64,000 nt of DNA from Massospora cicadina (taxonomy: Eukaryota > Entomophthoromycota > Entomophthoromycetes > Entomophthorales > Entomophthoraceae): assembly GCA_022478985.1 (NCBI GenBank), contig JAKSZP010000155.1:1-64000 (forward strand). The letters are read 5' to 3'. The notes under the pieces are model-generated. The model saw only the letters and a program-made list of their open reading frames with translations, had not been told where the DNA came from and made no database searches. The position numbers and the translations under genes are program-made. Positions 35,114 to 46,760 of this stretch are shown piece after piece (the stretch's first letter is position 1; each line of letters begins with the position of its first letter).

Positions 35114-35318
35114 GATCTTGCTTAAAAAGTGTTAAAAAGTAGGGGTGGTGGAAGGAGCTTTTGGGAGTTTGCATACAAATCTGCATTGTGAAAAGTGAAT
35201 TCCAACTACTTTTAAATACTTTTAGGTTAGTTTAGGATAAAAGCATTGGCCTTTTGAGTATGAAGTTTAAGTTGTTAAGAGAATATATTTTCTTTGCTCT
35301 ATAGGTTATATTTTTAGG
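35114..35318 (+). other. Helitron DNA between LINE2 and LINE3
   Basis: This is the continuation of the ~295-bp Helitron repeat unit cut by LINE2. It is bounded on the right by the LINE3 target duplication. No gene. Confidence 0.75.
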
Positions 35319-35469
35319 TTGATTTGCTTTTTTAAATCTAAATTTGTTGCGGGGAAGGCTGACCATGGGACGGACACTTCCGAATATGACTCAGAAGAGA
35401 CAAAACTTAGTACCAGGGGAGGCACCCCAGAGAAGCGATGCTATCTCTTGTTGCCAGCGGGAACGCCAC

Positions 35470-38400
35470 TTATGGGGAGGGGGAGGGAACGTGTGAAAGG
35501 GCCGTAGCCACTATTGAGCACGTGTGTGGAGGAAGGGGTCTGATTTGATGAACCAGACTGGGAACCAGGAGGAGACCAGCTGTCGGTGACGCGGTGGGAG
35601 ATATCCAAACATCCACGCTTGAAAGTGGTCCACCAAATGAGACTGGAATCTGTGGACAGCTTCTGGGAGGGTGGGGATGGAGCCAGCGATGGCATCCAAG
35701 ACAATCGTGTGGATAGTCCACATGGCGATTGCAACCACAAGAGCATGGAGGGAGGGTGGGAGGGGGAGGCCATTGATAAAGCAAACATATCTCTTGACAG
35801 ACTGAAGGGATGCGTTTGATCCTGGCCTAGCAGACGTTGGACTTCGCGCCATATCACTTTAGAGGTGGGGCACTTCTTCAGGCGGTGGAACAGCGTTCCA
35901 TACTGGCCACACACGACACAGGATGAGTGTAAAGCGTTAGAGCGCTCAGCTGTACAATACACCCGCCTCAGGCAGCGCCACACATGGGAGCGGACTTGAG
36001 GCTGCAATAGAGGATGGTGTGCATATTTCCAGATAGTCTTTTGGGTCTCAGTGGAATAAGGGATGTCCATCTGTCCAGGTAGTCCACCCTGGATAGGACA
36101 TGGGGTCGAATGGGGATCACGCCATCATGGATGGGTAGCCCCTGTACCTCTTGTGTGAACTGAGGAGCGGGGCGGCCTCTTTGGGTTGTATGTCCACTAA
36201 TACAAATTCTCCACTATGTGCTTCGCATGGAGAGTAGGATTCGTTTGTAGTGGGTTTTAGTCCCATGAGGACCTGTGGCCGATGTGTGTGATGCGAGGTA
36301 TTTCATCAGGGAGTGGGGTTTGATGGATTGTTGAGGCCCAAGGCTTGGGAGAAGTTGGAGTGGGCCGCGCGGGACCAGTGTTGGATGGGAGTGTAGGAGT
36401 GGTGACGACCACGATCCAGGTGCCCAGGATCTTGGCAGCATGGGCTTTGAAGTCAAGCAGGCCCATGCCACCTTGATGATGAGGGCCAAACATGACCTCT
36501 AGCCTTACTGGTGGAGGGCGGCCTGACCAAAGCCATCCTTGCAGCAAAGCATACAGGGATTTGAAGAAGCTTGGGGAGAAGGGGATGGCGTGGGCTCCGA
36601 ACCAGACTTTGGATAGGAGCATAGAGTTGGCAAGAACAACCCTGCCAGTGAGGGTAGTAGGGTGGGCTCTGAGAGAGGCGATTCGCTTCGTCACGTTGTC
36701 CAGTATACGACACTCCATTACTGCTGACGCGTATCCGCCTGCCTCCATCCACACGCCCAGATGGCGTACCAGTCCTATGGTAGGACATGGCACAAAGGGG
36801 AGCACCAGTGGAGCGGTGTGTGTTGAGTTAGTAAGGCGTGGACGTGGGCGAGCAGATGGGCCAGGTTGGGAACTACTTGCTGGGGCCCAGCAGTTCTGAA
36901 ACTGACCAAGGAGGATGATTTCAGTTTTGGAGGCGTTCAGTGCCGCGTTGCTTACCCAGGAATATTCCTGGATGAGGGCTTCAAGCGCACGTGCATCTTT
37001 GTTATTAGACACCCCCACCACGCAATCATCTGCAAATGCCATCATCTTGACTGGGGTTTGGCCTGGCACATGGACCCCAGTGAGGTGGGCATTCACATTT
37101 CGCAGTAGTGGGTCAAGGCTGAAGTTGTATAAGAGTGGGCTGAGGGGGTCCCCTTGTCGCAGGCCCCTTTGAGGGCGGACTACTTCCATTAGGAAGCCTG
37201 GGCCACGCACTGCCATTGTCACAGATTATGTGAGCAGCATCACCCAGTTTATGAAGCTGGGGGTAGGCGGAATTGATGGAGGCAGGCCCTTAGGTATTCC
37301 CAGTTTACTTTATCATAGGCCTTTTGTTGGTCCAAAAATACAAGTGCCCCAGAGGCTGTGGACTGAACACACATTAGCCACAGAGTGCACATTATCCCAA
37401 ATTGACCTTCTGGGGATGAAACTGAATTGTTCTGGGGAGATGGTGGTAGATGCTACAGTCCCTAAACGGTTAGCCATGATTTTGGTTAAAATTTTAGTGT
37501 CTGTGTTTGTTAGAGAAATGGGGCGCCAGTTGACTAAGTCAAGCCTATCCCCTTTCTTGAAGAGTGTGAAAGTAAAGGCCTCATGTCCTCCTGGTAGGAG
37601 GCGCGTTTCCAACAGGCTTTAATTGAGTGAGGCTAGCAGCAATGGGGATATATATTTAAATATTTTTTGTAGAACTCATATGGAATACCATCTGGGCCTG
37701 GGCATTTTCAGTTTATGCACTGCAAATGGCTGTCCATAATTCGTTCAGAGTAATTAAATTCATTATTTCTGGGTATCGGAAAACAGTGCAGATATGAGCT
37801 CAGTTGAGAAATTCCGCCATTTTGGCCAGCTGAATTGGTTCAGCTCAGTATAACTCAGAGTAATATTTTTGCATTTTGATGCCACTTCGGCCAGTGTGTC
37901 CACAATAGAATTATCCAATTTCCACACCTGTGTGCAGGCCACGCTCTGGCATGGTGCGAAAATTTTTAAAGAAGTATGCGGTGCACTTGTCGCCTTTAGT
38001 GATGCATGTGGCCCTGTATTGGACACAAACCCGATGTTTGTGTTGTCTTTTGAGTGCGTTGAGGTGGGTGGCTGCCTCTGCCCACTTCCAACCCCATGCA
38101 GGGCTGTACCCTGTGGCTGGAATGTTGACTCCAAGTGGACCAATTCTGCCAGCATGCATGAGATAACAGCCAATGTAGCACATGAGCGTCTGGAGGAGAG
38201 ATGGCGATAGTGGCAGATGGTATCCTCTTTGAAAGTTGCCCATGTGGAAATGGGGTCCACGCAAAATGGTGCAACAAACAATTTTGCCAAAGTTGCCTCT
38301 TCCACCCATGTGGAAAATCCTGGCGACGTGAGCTCGGGGGGCAGATTTTGCACCAATGTGTGGCCTTTGCAACTGTGACGGGTAAGTGATATGTTATTGA

Positions 38401-39063
38401 GACCAGTCGGTGGTTGGAGAATTCCATTTTTGTTGTTTTGAAGTGGGAGATGTGGGGTTGGAATTTCGCCAGCGTTAGAATGAGGTTGATGCAGGTCATG
38501 GACCTTAATTAGCCATTGTGGATGTGGGGACGCGTCATGTTTTTGAGCAGTGGGGCATGTCACGGCAGCGCATCCATTAACCCAAGGGTGGCTTTTAGAA
38601 TGCATAGTTCTACGTGACCCTGTGGGGCGTGGGGTGAGGGCGGCCACCGGTCTGTTGGTGAGGTTAGCCAACAGTTCATATCACCAACTAGGAAAGAATC
38701 GGGGGGTAAGCGGGAGGGATTTGACTGACAAAAAAATTCCTGATGCTCGTGTGCACCGTTTGGGGCATAAATGTTGACAATTGTATGCGCAACGTCAGCC
38801 CATGAGAAGGTGACAATAAGCACTCGGCCATTTAGGAATGTTTCTGAGGATGTGAATTTGAAAAAATTATTTTTCCAAATTAGCACCCCACAGTGCTTTG
38901 ACCAAAAGGATAGGGATGGTAGGACATTGTTTTAAGCTCCCTCAGAACCTCGTGGACAGTGGGACTCCTGGATGGCCAGGATATCCTTGGGTAAATTGTT
39001 TTGTAAAAAACTCAGTTTCCTAGCCTGGGACAGGGAGGCCTTGAGTCCAGTGATATTCAGCAT
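35470..39063 (-). pseudogene. LINE3 ORF2: APE endonuclease and reverse transcriptase
   Basis: Minus-strand start at 39063 (start codon 39061-39063, just after the ORF1 end). It has the same domain order as LINE2: VNIYAPNGAHEHQEF and FLVGDMNCWL of the endonuclease (about 38640-38860), GFIPRRSIW-type RT fingers (the Gly reads Ser here), RGLRQGDPLSPLLYNF, catalytic FADD at 37025-37036, and the CVVCGQYGTLFHRLKKC zinc finger (about 35890). Frames are better kept than in LINE2 (the 302-residue stretch 37763-38671 and the 321-residue stretch 36257-37222). At least three frameshifts remain, for example near 37225 and 37760. Confidence 0.92.
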
Positions 39064-39093
39064 CCCTAGAGTGAAGGTTTCCCCCATTGCACC

Positions 39094-40506
39094 TTAGGTG
39101 TGAGGGGGTGGGCCCCCGGGCCCACCAGCCTCTTCAAGGTCCCCATGGGCTTTCACAGCAGCGTGGGTGTTAGCAGCAACACTATCAGGGTTTTTGTTAA
39201 TTTTTGCGGAAAGAGTCGCGTTGGCTTTGGCCTTCACTTTTTGTTTTCCCAACATCAGACAAATTTTTTGTGGTGCGGATAAGTTCGGTGCACCATCAAA
39301 CGGGGAAAAAAAATTTTTTTTGGTTGAGATAGGTCCCAAGTCAGTTTTGACTGGAGCTTTGGTGCAGTGATTGGGTGATATTGAATCTCCCATCGGATCC
39401 TCAAATTGAGTGGCCCGCTCAGCATGGGCCTCCCAATCTGATTGGGTGATGGATTCCCGAGTTGCTTCCACCGTGAAGGTCTCCATGTCCTCCTGGCATT
39501 GTGAGTGTGGGATGGTGGTGGTGGCCTTGGCCGCTTCCTTGGCCACAGCCCTATGAGCCTGCTTGGCCTTCTTCTGCTCCTGTGGGGAGATGGGCTTTAC
39601 CAATAGGTAGCAGCCTTGTGCTCCCCATGGGAAAGCCTCCTTGGTGCTTGCGGTTGGTTTGTAGTGCACCTCTCCGCTGGCCATGGCCGCTGAGGGTGCT
39701 CTGGAATGTGATGCCCTCCTTGATGGGGCATGCATGCACCTTATGGCCGAACGCGTCACAGTGGGTGCAAATGGGGGCGCGCTGTCCACGGTTACCCGGA
39801 ATGGGTGGGTGGTATGCCCTGCAATGTCAATAAAGGTGGAGTGCAGGATCTGGGTTAGGTCCTTTGCGATGTCCTCAGTTGAGGTCAGAACTGCGATGGC
39901 TTTGCCGGTGCACAGGTGTGGCATCAGCATGAAACATTGCATTTTAAAAGATTGTATTTCGCCATATATGGCGAGACCATCTTTCAGGTGTTGCTCCAAA
40001 ATGTCACATTTTACCATAATAGGCAAAAAGTCAAACGTGAGGAAAATTTTGGTTTGACTTCGTCCATCTGGTGCATTTGGTTTTGACGACCTTTTGCCCT
40101 TCAGGGAGGTCAACCACTATGCGCACTGCTGTAGCCTCATCTGCTGCTATTTTGCTTTCAAAACCTAGGTCCAGCCAACCGCACAACATGGAGTGAGGTG
40201 CAACGTACACCGCAGTTGGGAAAATTTTGTGTACATCTTCACAAAATTTTTCCCATAAGGCCGTTTTTTGATGTCCAGATACACACGGACTCCAAATTCC
40301 AACGACGAAAGTGGCTGGGAGTATGGCGTGTTGATGTACTGGTTGCATCGTGCTAACCAAGTGAGTATCTCTGGGGAAATTGTGACCGCCAGTTTTTTTA
40401 GATTTTTTTCTATTCCGCCGGATTCTCCGGGCCGTTTTCAAATGTTAGAGGCCGCGGGCCTTCCGCCTGCTCCTCTTGCCTTGCTTGCCCAACTGCTCCC
40501 AGACAT
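39094..40506 (-). pseudogene. LINE3 ORF1 (Gag-like)
   Basis: The minus-strand ATG at 40504-40506 matches the LINE2 start. The protein would be about 471 residues. Frameshifts near 40085 and 39780 split it: the knuckle region reads FAPTVTRSAIRCMHAP, the out-of-frame version of the LINE2 CCHC. The end, NTHAAVKAHGDLEEAGG...PPPHT, shows where ORF1 normally stops, 30 bases before ORF2. The GWLDLGFESKIAADEA block is intact. Confidence 0.85.
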
Positions 40507-40646
40507 GGGTGCAGACTAATCTCCTCTATGAGATTATCAAATTAGATTTAGTCTTGAATTGAATAGGTTGCAAAAGTGTTTGCAACGAGAAAGAAAAGAT
40601 CATTTTTGCTTCAATCTAAAGAAGAAAGTTTGATTTGCTTTTTTAA

Positions 40647-40939
40647 TTACTTTTTATCATTTAATTTAAATCTAACTGTTTATTCTAGGTAAGCTGACCA
40701 GGGGACAGATATTACTGAAAAGAGGATATTCAGCCATCCTATCGAAGCAAGGTAAAGTTTGATAGCTCTGATAGGTTCAGACCTCATATTCTCTAATTTA
40801 GTTATTAGTAGCCTAATCTGAATTTTGTACCTCCCCCACTTCGAGCCTCAATAAATTTAAATACTAAGCATTGAGATATTAAGAGTGTTTGCTTATTGAT
40901 CCCTCTTAAACTATTAATCAAAACCTCATAAAATCAATC
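40647..40939. other. Helitron leader with LINE-like tail motifs
   Basis: At 40683-40715 the minus strand reads TATCTGTCCCCTGGTCAGC TTACCTAGAATAAA, the shared LINE 3' end, so a very short, 5'-truncated LINE may sit here. A plus-strand CCTCAATAAATTTAAATAC at about 40846 also resembles a LINE tail. The rest is the 5' leader of the Helitron gene. Confidence 0.4.
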
Positions 40940-43900
40940 ATGCCACCCAAATGACAAGCAGTTGGTCAATCTACACCTCAAACACAAAAGAAAAAGGTAT
41001 CACAAGCTTCATAAACAGATGAGCAACAGGAAGCAAGACTGGAAACCACTCAAGTATGCAATGCTCAAGCCCAATCAACTGAAACTGATGAGCAACGGAA
41101 AGCAAGACTGAAAACTGATTGAGTATGCACTGCTCAATCCCATTCATCTGAAACAGATGAGCAACGGGAAGCAATACTGGAAACTGAACAAGTATGCACT
41201 GCTCAAGCCTGTTCATCTGAAGCAGATGAGCAACAGGAAGCAATACTGGAAACTGATTGAGTATGCACTGCTCAAGCCTGTTCATCTGAAACAGATGAGC
41301 AACAGGAAGCAAGGCTGGAAACCAATTTGAGTATGCACTGCTCAAGCCCATTCATCTGAAACAGATGAGCAACGGGAAGCAAGGCTGGAAACCACTCAAG
41401 TATGCAATGCTCAAGCCCAATCAACTGAAACTGATGAGCAACGGAAAGCAAGACTGAAAACTGATTGAGTATGCACTGCTCAAGCCCATTCATCTGAAAC
41501 AGATGAGCAACGGGAAGCAATACTGGAAACCAATCAAGTATGCACTGCTCAAGCCTGTTCATCTGAAACAGATGAGCAACATGAAGCAAGACTGGAAACT
41601 GACTGAGTATGCACTGCTCAAGCCCATTCATATGAAACAGATGAGCAACGGGAAGCAAGGCTGGAAACTGATCGAGTAGACAAGGCTCAATCCAGACAAA
41701 CACTGCATGCTAATTTAAATCTTGGTGCAAACCATTATAATGCCAATTATGATTTCAGTCTTCATCAAAGTGTAGTTATTGGGCAAATGGATAAATTATG
41801 CATGTATTGCAGTGCCCTCAAATTTAAGAATGAACCATCAGGAATGTGATGCGCAGGTGCAAAATGAAATTACCAGAATTATATTTACTACCTGAACCAT
41901 TATCAATGTTGGTATCAGGTGAAACAAGCCAATCAAAACATTTCTTGGCAAACATATGCAAGTACAATTCATGTTTCCAAATGACATCATATTGGTGCAA
42001 CAAATATTGTGCATGAGAATTATATGCCAACATTCAAAGTGCAAGGGAAAATTTATCATCATGCAGGATCACTACTACCACTTTCTAATGCAGATCATAA
42101 ATTTCTTCAAATTTATTTCATAAGAAACACTGATGAACAAATCAATCAACATTGTTAATTCAATACAGGAACTAAATGAGAAATATTTGCTGCATTACAA
42201 ATTTTATTTGATCAGCACAATAAATTAGTTTGATTGTTCAGAACTGCCCTTGAACAAATGCCATCTGATGACAACAAATTTGTAGTTAAAGCAGACAAAA
42301 CATCTGTCAGGCAACATGAAAGATAGTACAATGCACCTAACCATCTAGTACTAAAAAAAAAAGTACAATGCACCTACAATTGATGAAGTGACAATCGTTA
42401 TATTTGATGAAGAATTTAACTCATGTGCTATAATTCTTCATCATAAAAATGGTGATGTTTGGAGAGTCTCAGAAACTCATCACTCATATGATGGTTTATA
42501 ATATCCAATTTTATTTTGGCAAGGAGAAGATGGATATCATTTCAACATCAAATTGAGAAATCCACAAACAAATGAGGAAACAAATAAGAAAGTCGGTGCC
42601 ATGGATTACTATTCATATCAATTGATGATTCATTAAAATGCTGAAAATCATATCTTGAAATGTCGACAATTGTTCTGTCAATACATTGTAAATATGTATG
42701 CAAAAATTGAAACTGAACAACTCCTCTACATTCAATTAAATCAAACTAAATTGTGTTCTGAAGAGTACATTCATTTACATGATGCAGTTGTTAATGATGG
42801 CAATGTGAATCCTAATAATTTGGAAAAAATGGTCATACTACCAGCCACATTTACAGGGAGTCCATGCCACATGCATGAATATGCACAAGATGCAATGACA
42901 TATGTTTGTGCATATGGCTGCCCAGATTTGTTTATTACATTCATATGCAATCCTATGTGGGATGAAATAAAAGAACTTTTGTTAACTGGACAATTAACAT
43001 CAGATTGTCATGATATTTCTGCACGTGTGTTCAAACAAAAATTGAAATCTTTAATGGATTTCATTGTCAAGAATCATGCTTTTGGAGAGACACGCTGTTG
43101 GATGTATTCTGTTGAATGGCAAAAAAGAGGATTGCCACATGCACACATTTTGATTTGGTTTATTGAAAAAGTCACACCAGATCAAATTGATCAAGTTATC
43201 TTAGCAGAAATACCAGATGTCAATATTGATCCAAACTTATTTGAAGTTGTCACCAAAAACATGATACATGGTCCATGTGGCTTACTAAATAACAATTCAC
43301 CATGCATGTCTAATGGGAAATGCACAAAACGATACCCAAGAGACTTACTCGCTGAGATTATCACTGGTAATGATGGATATCCACTCTATCATCAATGATC
43401 AACTGAAGATGCTGGCAAATCCATCCCTTTAAAAGTACAAAACAATAATGTTGAAGTTGATGATTGTTGGGTTATACCTTATTCACCATTACTCTCAAAA
43501 ACATTCAAAGCACACATCAATGTTGAGTATTGTAACTCGGTGAAATCAATCAAGGACATTTGCAAATATGTCAACAAAGGAAGTGATATGGCAGTTTATG
43601 GAGTGGGAAATGCAACTGCATCTATCAATGAAATTGACCAATATCAGCTGGGATGCTACATTAGTAGCAATGAAGCAGTATGGCGCATTTTATCATTTCC
43701 TATCCATGAACAATATCCAACAGTTATTCATTTGGCAGTGCACCTTGAAAATGGACAGCGTGTATACTTCACAACAGAAAATGCACATGCAAGAGCATTG
43801 TCACCACCACAAACATTAACTGCATTTTTCTCATTGTGCAGGGATGATATGTTTGCAAAGATGCTACTTTACTCTTAAGTGCCAACGTACTACACATGGA

Positions 43901-45902
43901 ATGCATCAGCAAAAAAGTTTCAATGTCACAAACAAGGCAAAGCAGTTGAAGGATATCCCAATTTATATTCAGCTGCTGCGTTAGGCCATCTGTACACTGT
44001 TCACCCAAACAATGCAGAATACTTTTACTTACAATCACTGTTAATCAATGTACGTGGGCTGACATCCTTCCAAGGATTGAGAACAGTAAACAGCCAAGTA
44101 TGTGCCACTTATCGTGAAGCTTGCCAAGAATTAACTCTTCTTGAAAATGATGCACATTGGGACACTTCACTCGCTGATGCATTGAATACTTCTCACCCAC
44201 AGCAAATATGCACATTATCTGCAATTATATTGACAACATGCTTCCCATCAAATCCAAAAAATCTTTGGGAAAAATACAAATACTACATGGGTGAAGACTA
44301 TCTACATTGTTTGTGCACAATGAATCAAAATTCAGACATTCAATTCACACCAAACATGTATAATGAGGCATTGGTTTCAATTGAGGACACATTTTTAACA
44401 ATTGCTAACAAAGCACTGGTACAATTGGGAATGGCTGCACTGAATCAATCCGCAAATGTCCTTTTTGATTATGATTTACAACGAGAAACCCACTTTGATA
44501 TTGAAGAATTGGGTACATTTGTTCAAATGAATCTTCCAAAATTGGTTCCCAAACAACGCATAGTGTATGACAGAATTATGCATGCAATTACAAGCCGAAG
44601 TGGAGGATTGTATTTTCTAGATGCGCCTGGAGGCACAGGCAAAACTTTCTCATTTCACTTATTTTAGCAACCATATCATCACAAAAATATTGCACTGGCA
44701 GTTGCATCATCTGGAATTGTGGCAACTCTTTTGGATGGTGGCCAAACAGCACATTCAGCACTGAAATTGCCATTGAATATGCAAATCACTGAGACACCCA
44801 CATGCAATATCAAGAAAAATTCTGGAATGGATAAATTACTCCAATCATGTCAACTTATTATATGGGATGAATGTACTATGGCACACAAAAAAGCATTGGA
44901 AGCACTTCATCATACACTAAAAGATTTGAGAGGAAATGAACAGCTCTTTGGTGGTGCACTCATTTTATTATCTGGTGATTTTTGACAAATCCTACCAGTT
45001 ATACCACGTTCAACACCCGCTAATGAACTTAATGCATGTCTCAAATCATCAGTTTTACGGTGACACGTACAGAAAATAACTTTGAAGACCAATATGCGTG
45101 TACATCTACAATATGATGCATCAGCTGAATATTTTGCAAAACATTTGTTGGATATCGGGAATGGAAAATGGCAATCAATGAATCCACACAATGTATCACA
45201 TTGCCAACAAACTTCTGTAAAATCACAGCAACCATAGATGAATTGATTCACAAAGTTTTCCCAAATATTGCACAGAATTACAAAAATCATCAGTGGCTAA
45301 GTTCACGTGCTATACTAGCAGCCAAAAACAATGATGTCAATGCCATCAATTTCAGCATTCAAAATGAAATACCAAGTGAAGTGACAACATATAAGTCCAT
45401 TGATACTGTAATGAATCAAGAAGAAGTTGCCAATTATCCAACTGAATTTTTGAATTCACTTGATTTGCCAGGTATGCTGCCGCATGTTTTAACATTGAAA
45501 ATTGGTGTGCCTATCATTCTTCTCATAAACATCAATCCACCACAGCTTTGCAATGGTACCAGGCTTTCAGTGAAAAAGATGAACAATCTCATTGAAGCTA
45601 CAATCTTAAATGGAAAATATAAAGGAGAAGATGTACTGTTGCCATGCATCCCAATGATTCCAACAGATATTCCATTTGAATTCAGACATTTGCAGTTTCC
45701 AGTGTGACTCGCATTTGCAATGACCATCAACAAAGCACAGGGACAATCACTACAAGTGTGTGGACTAAATTTGAAAAATCCATGCTTCTCACATGGACAG
45801 CTGTATGTGGCCTACTCACACGTCGGAAAACCTTCTGATTTATTCATGTATGCACCAGATGGAAAAATAAAAAATATTGTGTATCCAAAAGTGCTTCAAT
45901 AA
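40940..45902 (+). pseudogene. Helitron Rep-helicase (RepHel)
   Basis: The ATG at 40940 (MPPK then TGA) begins a single long gene. The N-terminus holds ten 23-residue repeats. Then a conserved CMYCSALKFKNEPSGM block follows (about 41790). The Rep nuclease has the HUH pair in RGLPHAHILIW (about 43130) and KYVNKGSDMA with the catalytic Tyr (about 43567). The Pif1-type helicase has APGGTGKTF (about 44624), LIIWDECTMAHK, GDF(stop)QILPVIPRST, TNMRV, and at the end AFAMTINKAQGQSLQVCGLNL with VAYSHVGKPSDLF. Frames break at about 41331, 41855, in the poorly kept stretch 42070-42650, and at 45165. TGA replaces Arg at 43396, 44983 and 45705. Rolling-circle transposition is the family role; this copy is dead. 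Confidence 0.95.
41018..41708 (+). repeat. Ten tandem 69-bp units (23-residue coding repeat)
   Basis: Units start at 41018, 41087, 41156, 41225, 41294, 41364, 41433, 41502, 41571 and 41640. The period is 69 bp except one 70-bp unit, which causes a frameshift near 41331. Each encodes DEQ(Q/R)EARLET(D/T)xVCxAQ and ends SSET. TGA often replaces the Arg codon before V-C. Similar charged repeats are known at the N-terminus of Helitron proteins. Confidence 0.95.
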
Positions 45903-46091
45903 ACAGAATTAAAACACAAATACTTTCTATCTTTAAGTGGCATTGCAATGCATGTTGTGTACTCATACTATTATCACATTAATTTGAAAACAACGCAAAC
46001 AAAGTTGTGGGCAACAGCTATTTATTTATAAGATACCTACTTTAATTGAATTTTATTAATTAAATTAACATTTTCATTATGTACATGAAAC

Positions 46092-46121
46092 TCCGTTGCA
46101 AAGCATGGGTATTCTGCTAGT
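46092..46121 (+). other. Helitron 3' terminus
   Basis: A decayed stem, CCGTTGC AAA GCATGGG, then ATTCTG and CTAGT (46117-46121). This is the hairpin plus CTRRT form of Helitron 3' ends. It lies about 190 bp after the RepHel stop. Confidence 0.85.
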
Positions 46122-46130
46122 ATTATATAT

Positions 46131-46270
46131 GGTAAGGGTGATTAGCCGAGCAGGTAAAACTGCTTCCACCCTTAGTGCAGTTTTGAGTTCGAAACCTGTA
46201 CTGGCTAGAAAAACTTCTCGGTGTGGTATATTTGTCCCAAGGTTGACTCACATCGAATAAATTTTTTATA
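46131..46270 (+). mobile_element. SINE copy 2 (140 bp)
   Basis: A perfect 10-bp TSD, TATTATATAT, lies at 46121-46130 and 46271-46280. The head has GATTAGCCGAGCAGG (A box) and GAGTTCGAAACC (a canonical B box). The tail is CTCGGTGTGGTATATTTGTC and CCAAGGTTGAC, ending AATAAATTTTTTATA. It is the best preserved of the three copies and sits exactly against the Helitron terminus. Confidence 0.9.
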
Positions 46271-46334
46271 TATTATATATAGCATCTCATAACTAACTAT
46301 ACTAATACTGCATTTTATTAAATTTATTGATTTT

Positions 46335-46555
46335 TGGTCAATCTATGGTAAATTTACTATTTGGCATCTACAATAATTTATTTTACTAACTTTAGTTGAT
46401 TTTATCAATCAAATATTGCTAAATTTACTCATAACTATTTACAATAATCTATTCTATTAAGTTTTGTTAATTTTATTGGTCAATCTATGCCAAATTTACT
46501 GTTTGCCATCTACAATAATTTATTTTATCAAATTATAATTTATTTTATTGGTTAT
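46335..46555 (+). repeat. AT-rich minisatellite, three ~72-bp units
   Basis: GGTCAATCTATG, AAATTTACT and CATCTACAATAATTTATT recur at about 46335, 46408 (diverged) and 46480. Non-coding. Confidence 0.75.
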
Positions 46556-46747
46556 ATAAAACAAAAACAATAGGCATCTATAATGAGTTGAGCTCCACGT
46601 GCCATGATCTCATACTCACCTGGATATTAAACATACCCCAGATATAGGATATGTATCATATCAAAAGTTGTTTTAACCTATTGCTTCACCTGTGCTGAAA
46701 TTAAAGTATTGCAATGAAAATTCTCAAAATTTAAATCCTTGCTTCCA
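46556..46747. other. Unassigned AT-rich DNA before ORF1-only copy A
   Basis: No gene or repeat is recognised. It belongs to the layer into which the Helitron and ORF1-only copy A inserted. Confidence 0.4.
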
Positions 46748-46760
46748 TTCCACTTTTAAT

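Larger units (their letters stand above)
35336..40629 (-). mobile_element. LINE3: non-LTR retrotransposon, minus strand
   Basis: Its own perfect 17-bp TSD, TTGATTTGCTTTTTTAA, lies at 35319-35335 and 40630-40646. The sequence is the near-identical reverse complement of LINE2 and includes about 30 extra bases at the 5' end (40599-40629), so it is probably full length. The two LINEs point tail to tail with only about 235 bp between them. The separate TSDs show two independent insertions, not one palindrome. Confidence 0.93.
19796..46121 (+). mobile_element. Helitron with three LINEs nested inside
   Basis: The proposed 5' end, TCTATATATATATAAATG, followed by GTCTGTCTGTGTGT-type sequence and preceded by A, has the form of many Helitron 5' ends. 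The 3' end is a decayed hairpin (GTTGC AAA GCATGG) followed 10 bases later by CTAGT, the Helitron CTRRT terminus. The Rep-helicase gene at 40940-45902 lies just upstream of that end, in the right orientation. LINE1, LINE2 and LINE3 account for about 18.6 kb of the interval. The 3' end and gene are firm. The 5' end is less so, because an internal repeat (19963-20100 and 28482-28622) leaves open that two Helitron copies are involved. Confidence 0.7.

Noticed and set aside
29821..40629. A single giant palindromic transposon
   Set aside because: Each half has its own TSD (AATGTTTTAACCTT and TTGATTTGCTTTTTTAA) and its own LINE 3' end; they are two insertions.
40971..41703. Minus-strand ORFs with repeated LLPVAHLFQMN
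   Set aside because: They are the reverse frame of the ten 69-bp Helitron coding repeats; the plus strand continues into the conserved RepHel gene.
41018..41708. CRISPR-like array
   Set aside because: The 69-bp units are contiguous with no spacers, encode a Helitron N-terminus and lie in a eukaryotic element.
46131..46205. Functional tRNA gene
   Set aside because: A and B boxes are present but the segment does not fold into a clean cloverleaf and is the head of a 140-bp SINE with TSDs.
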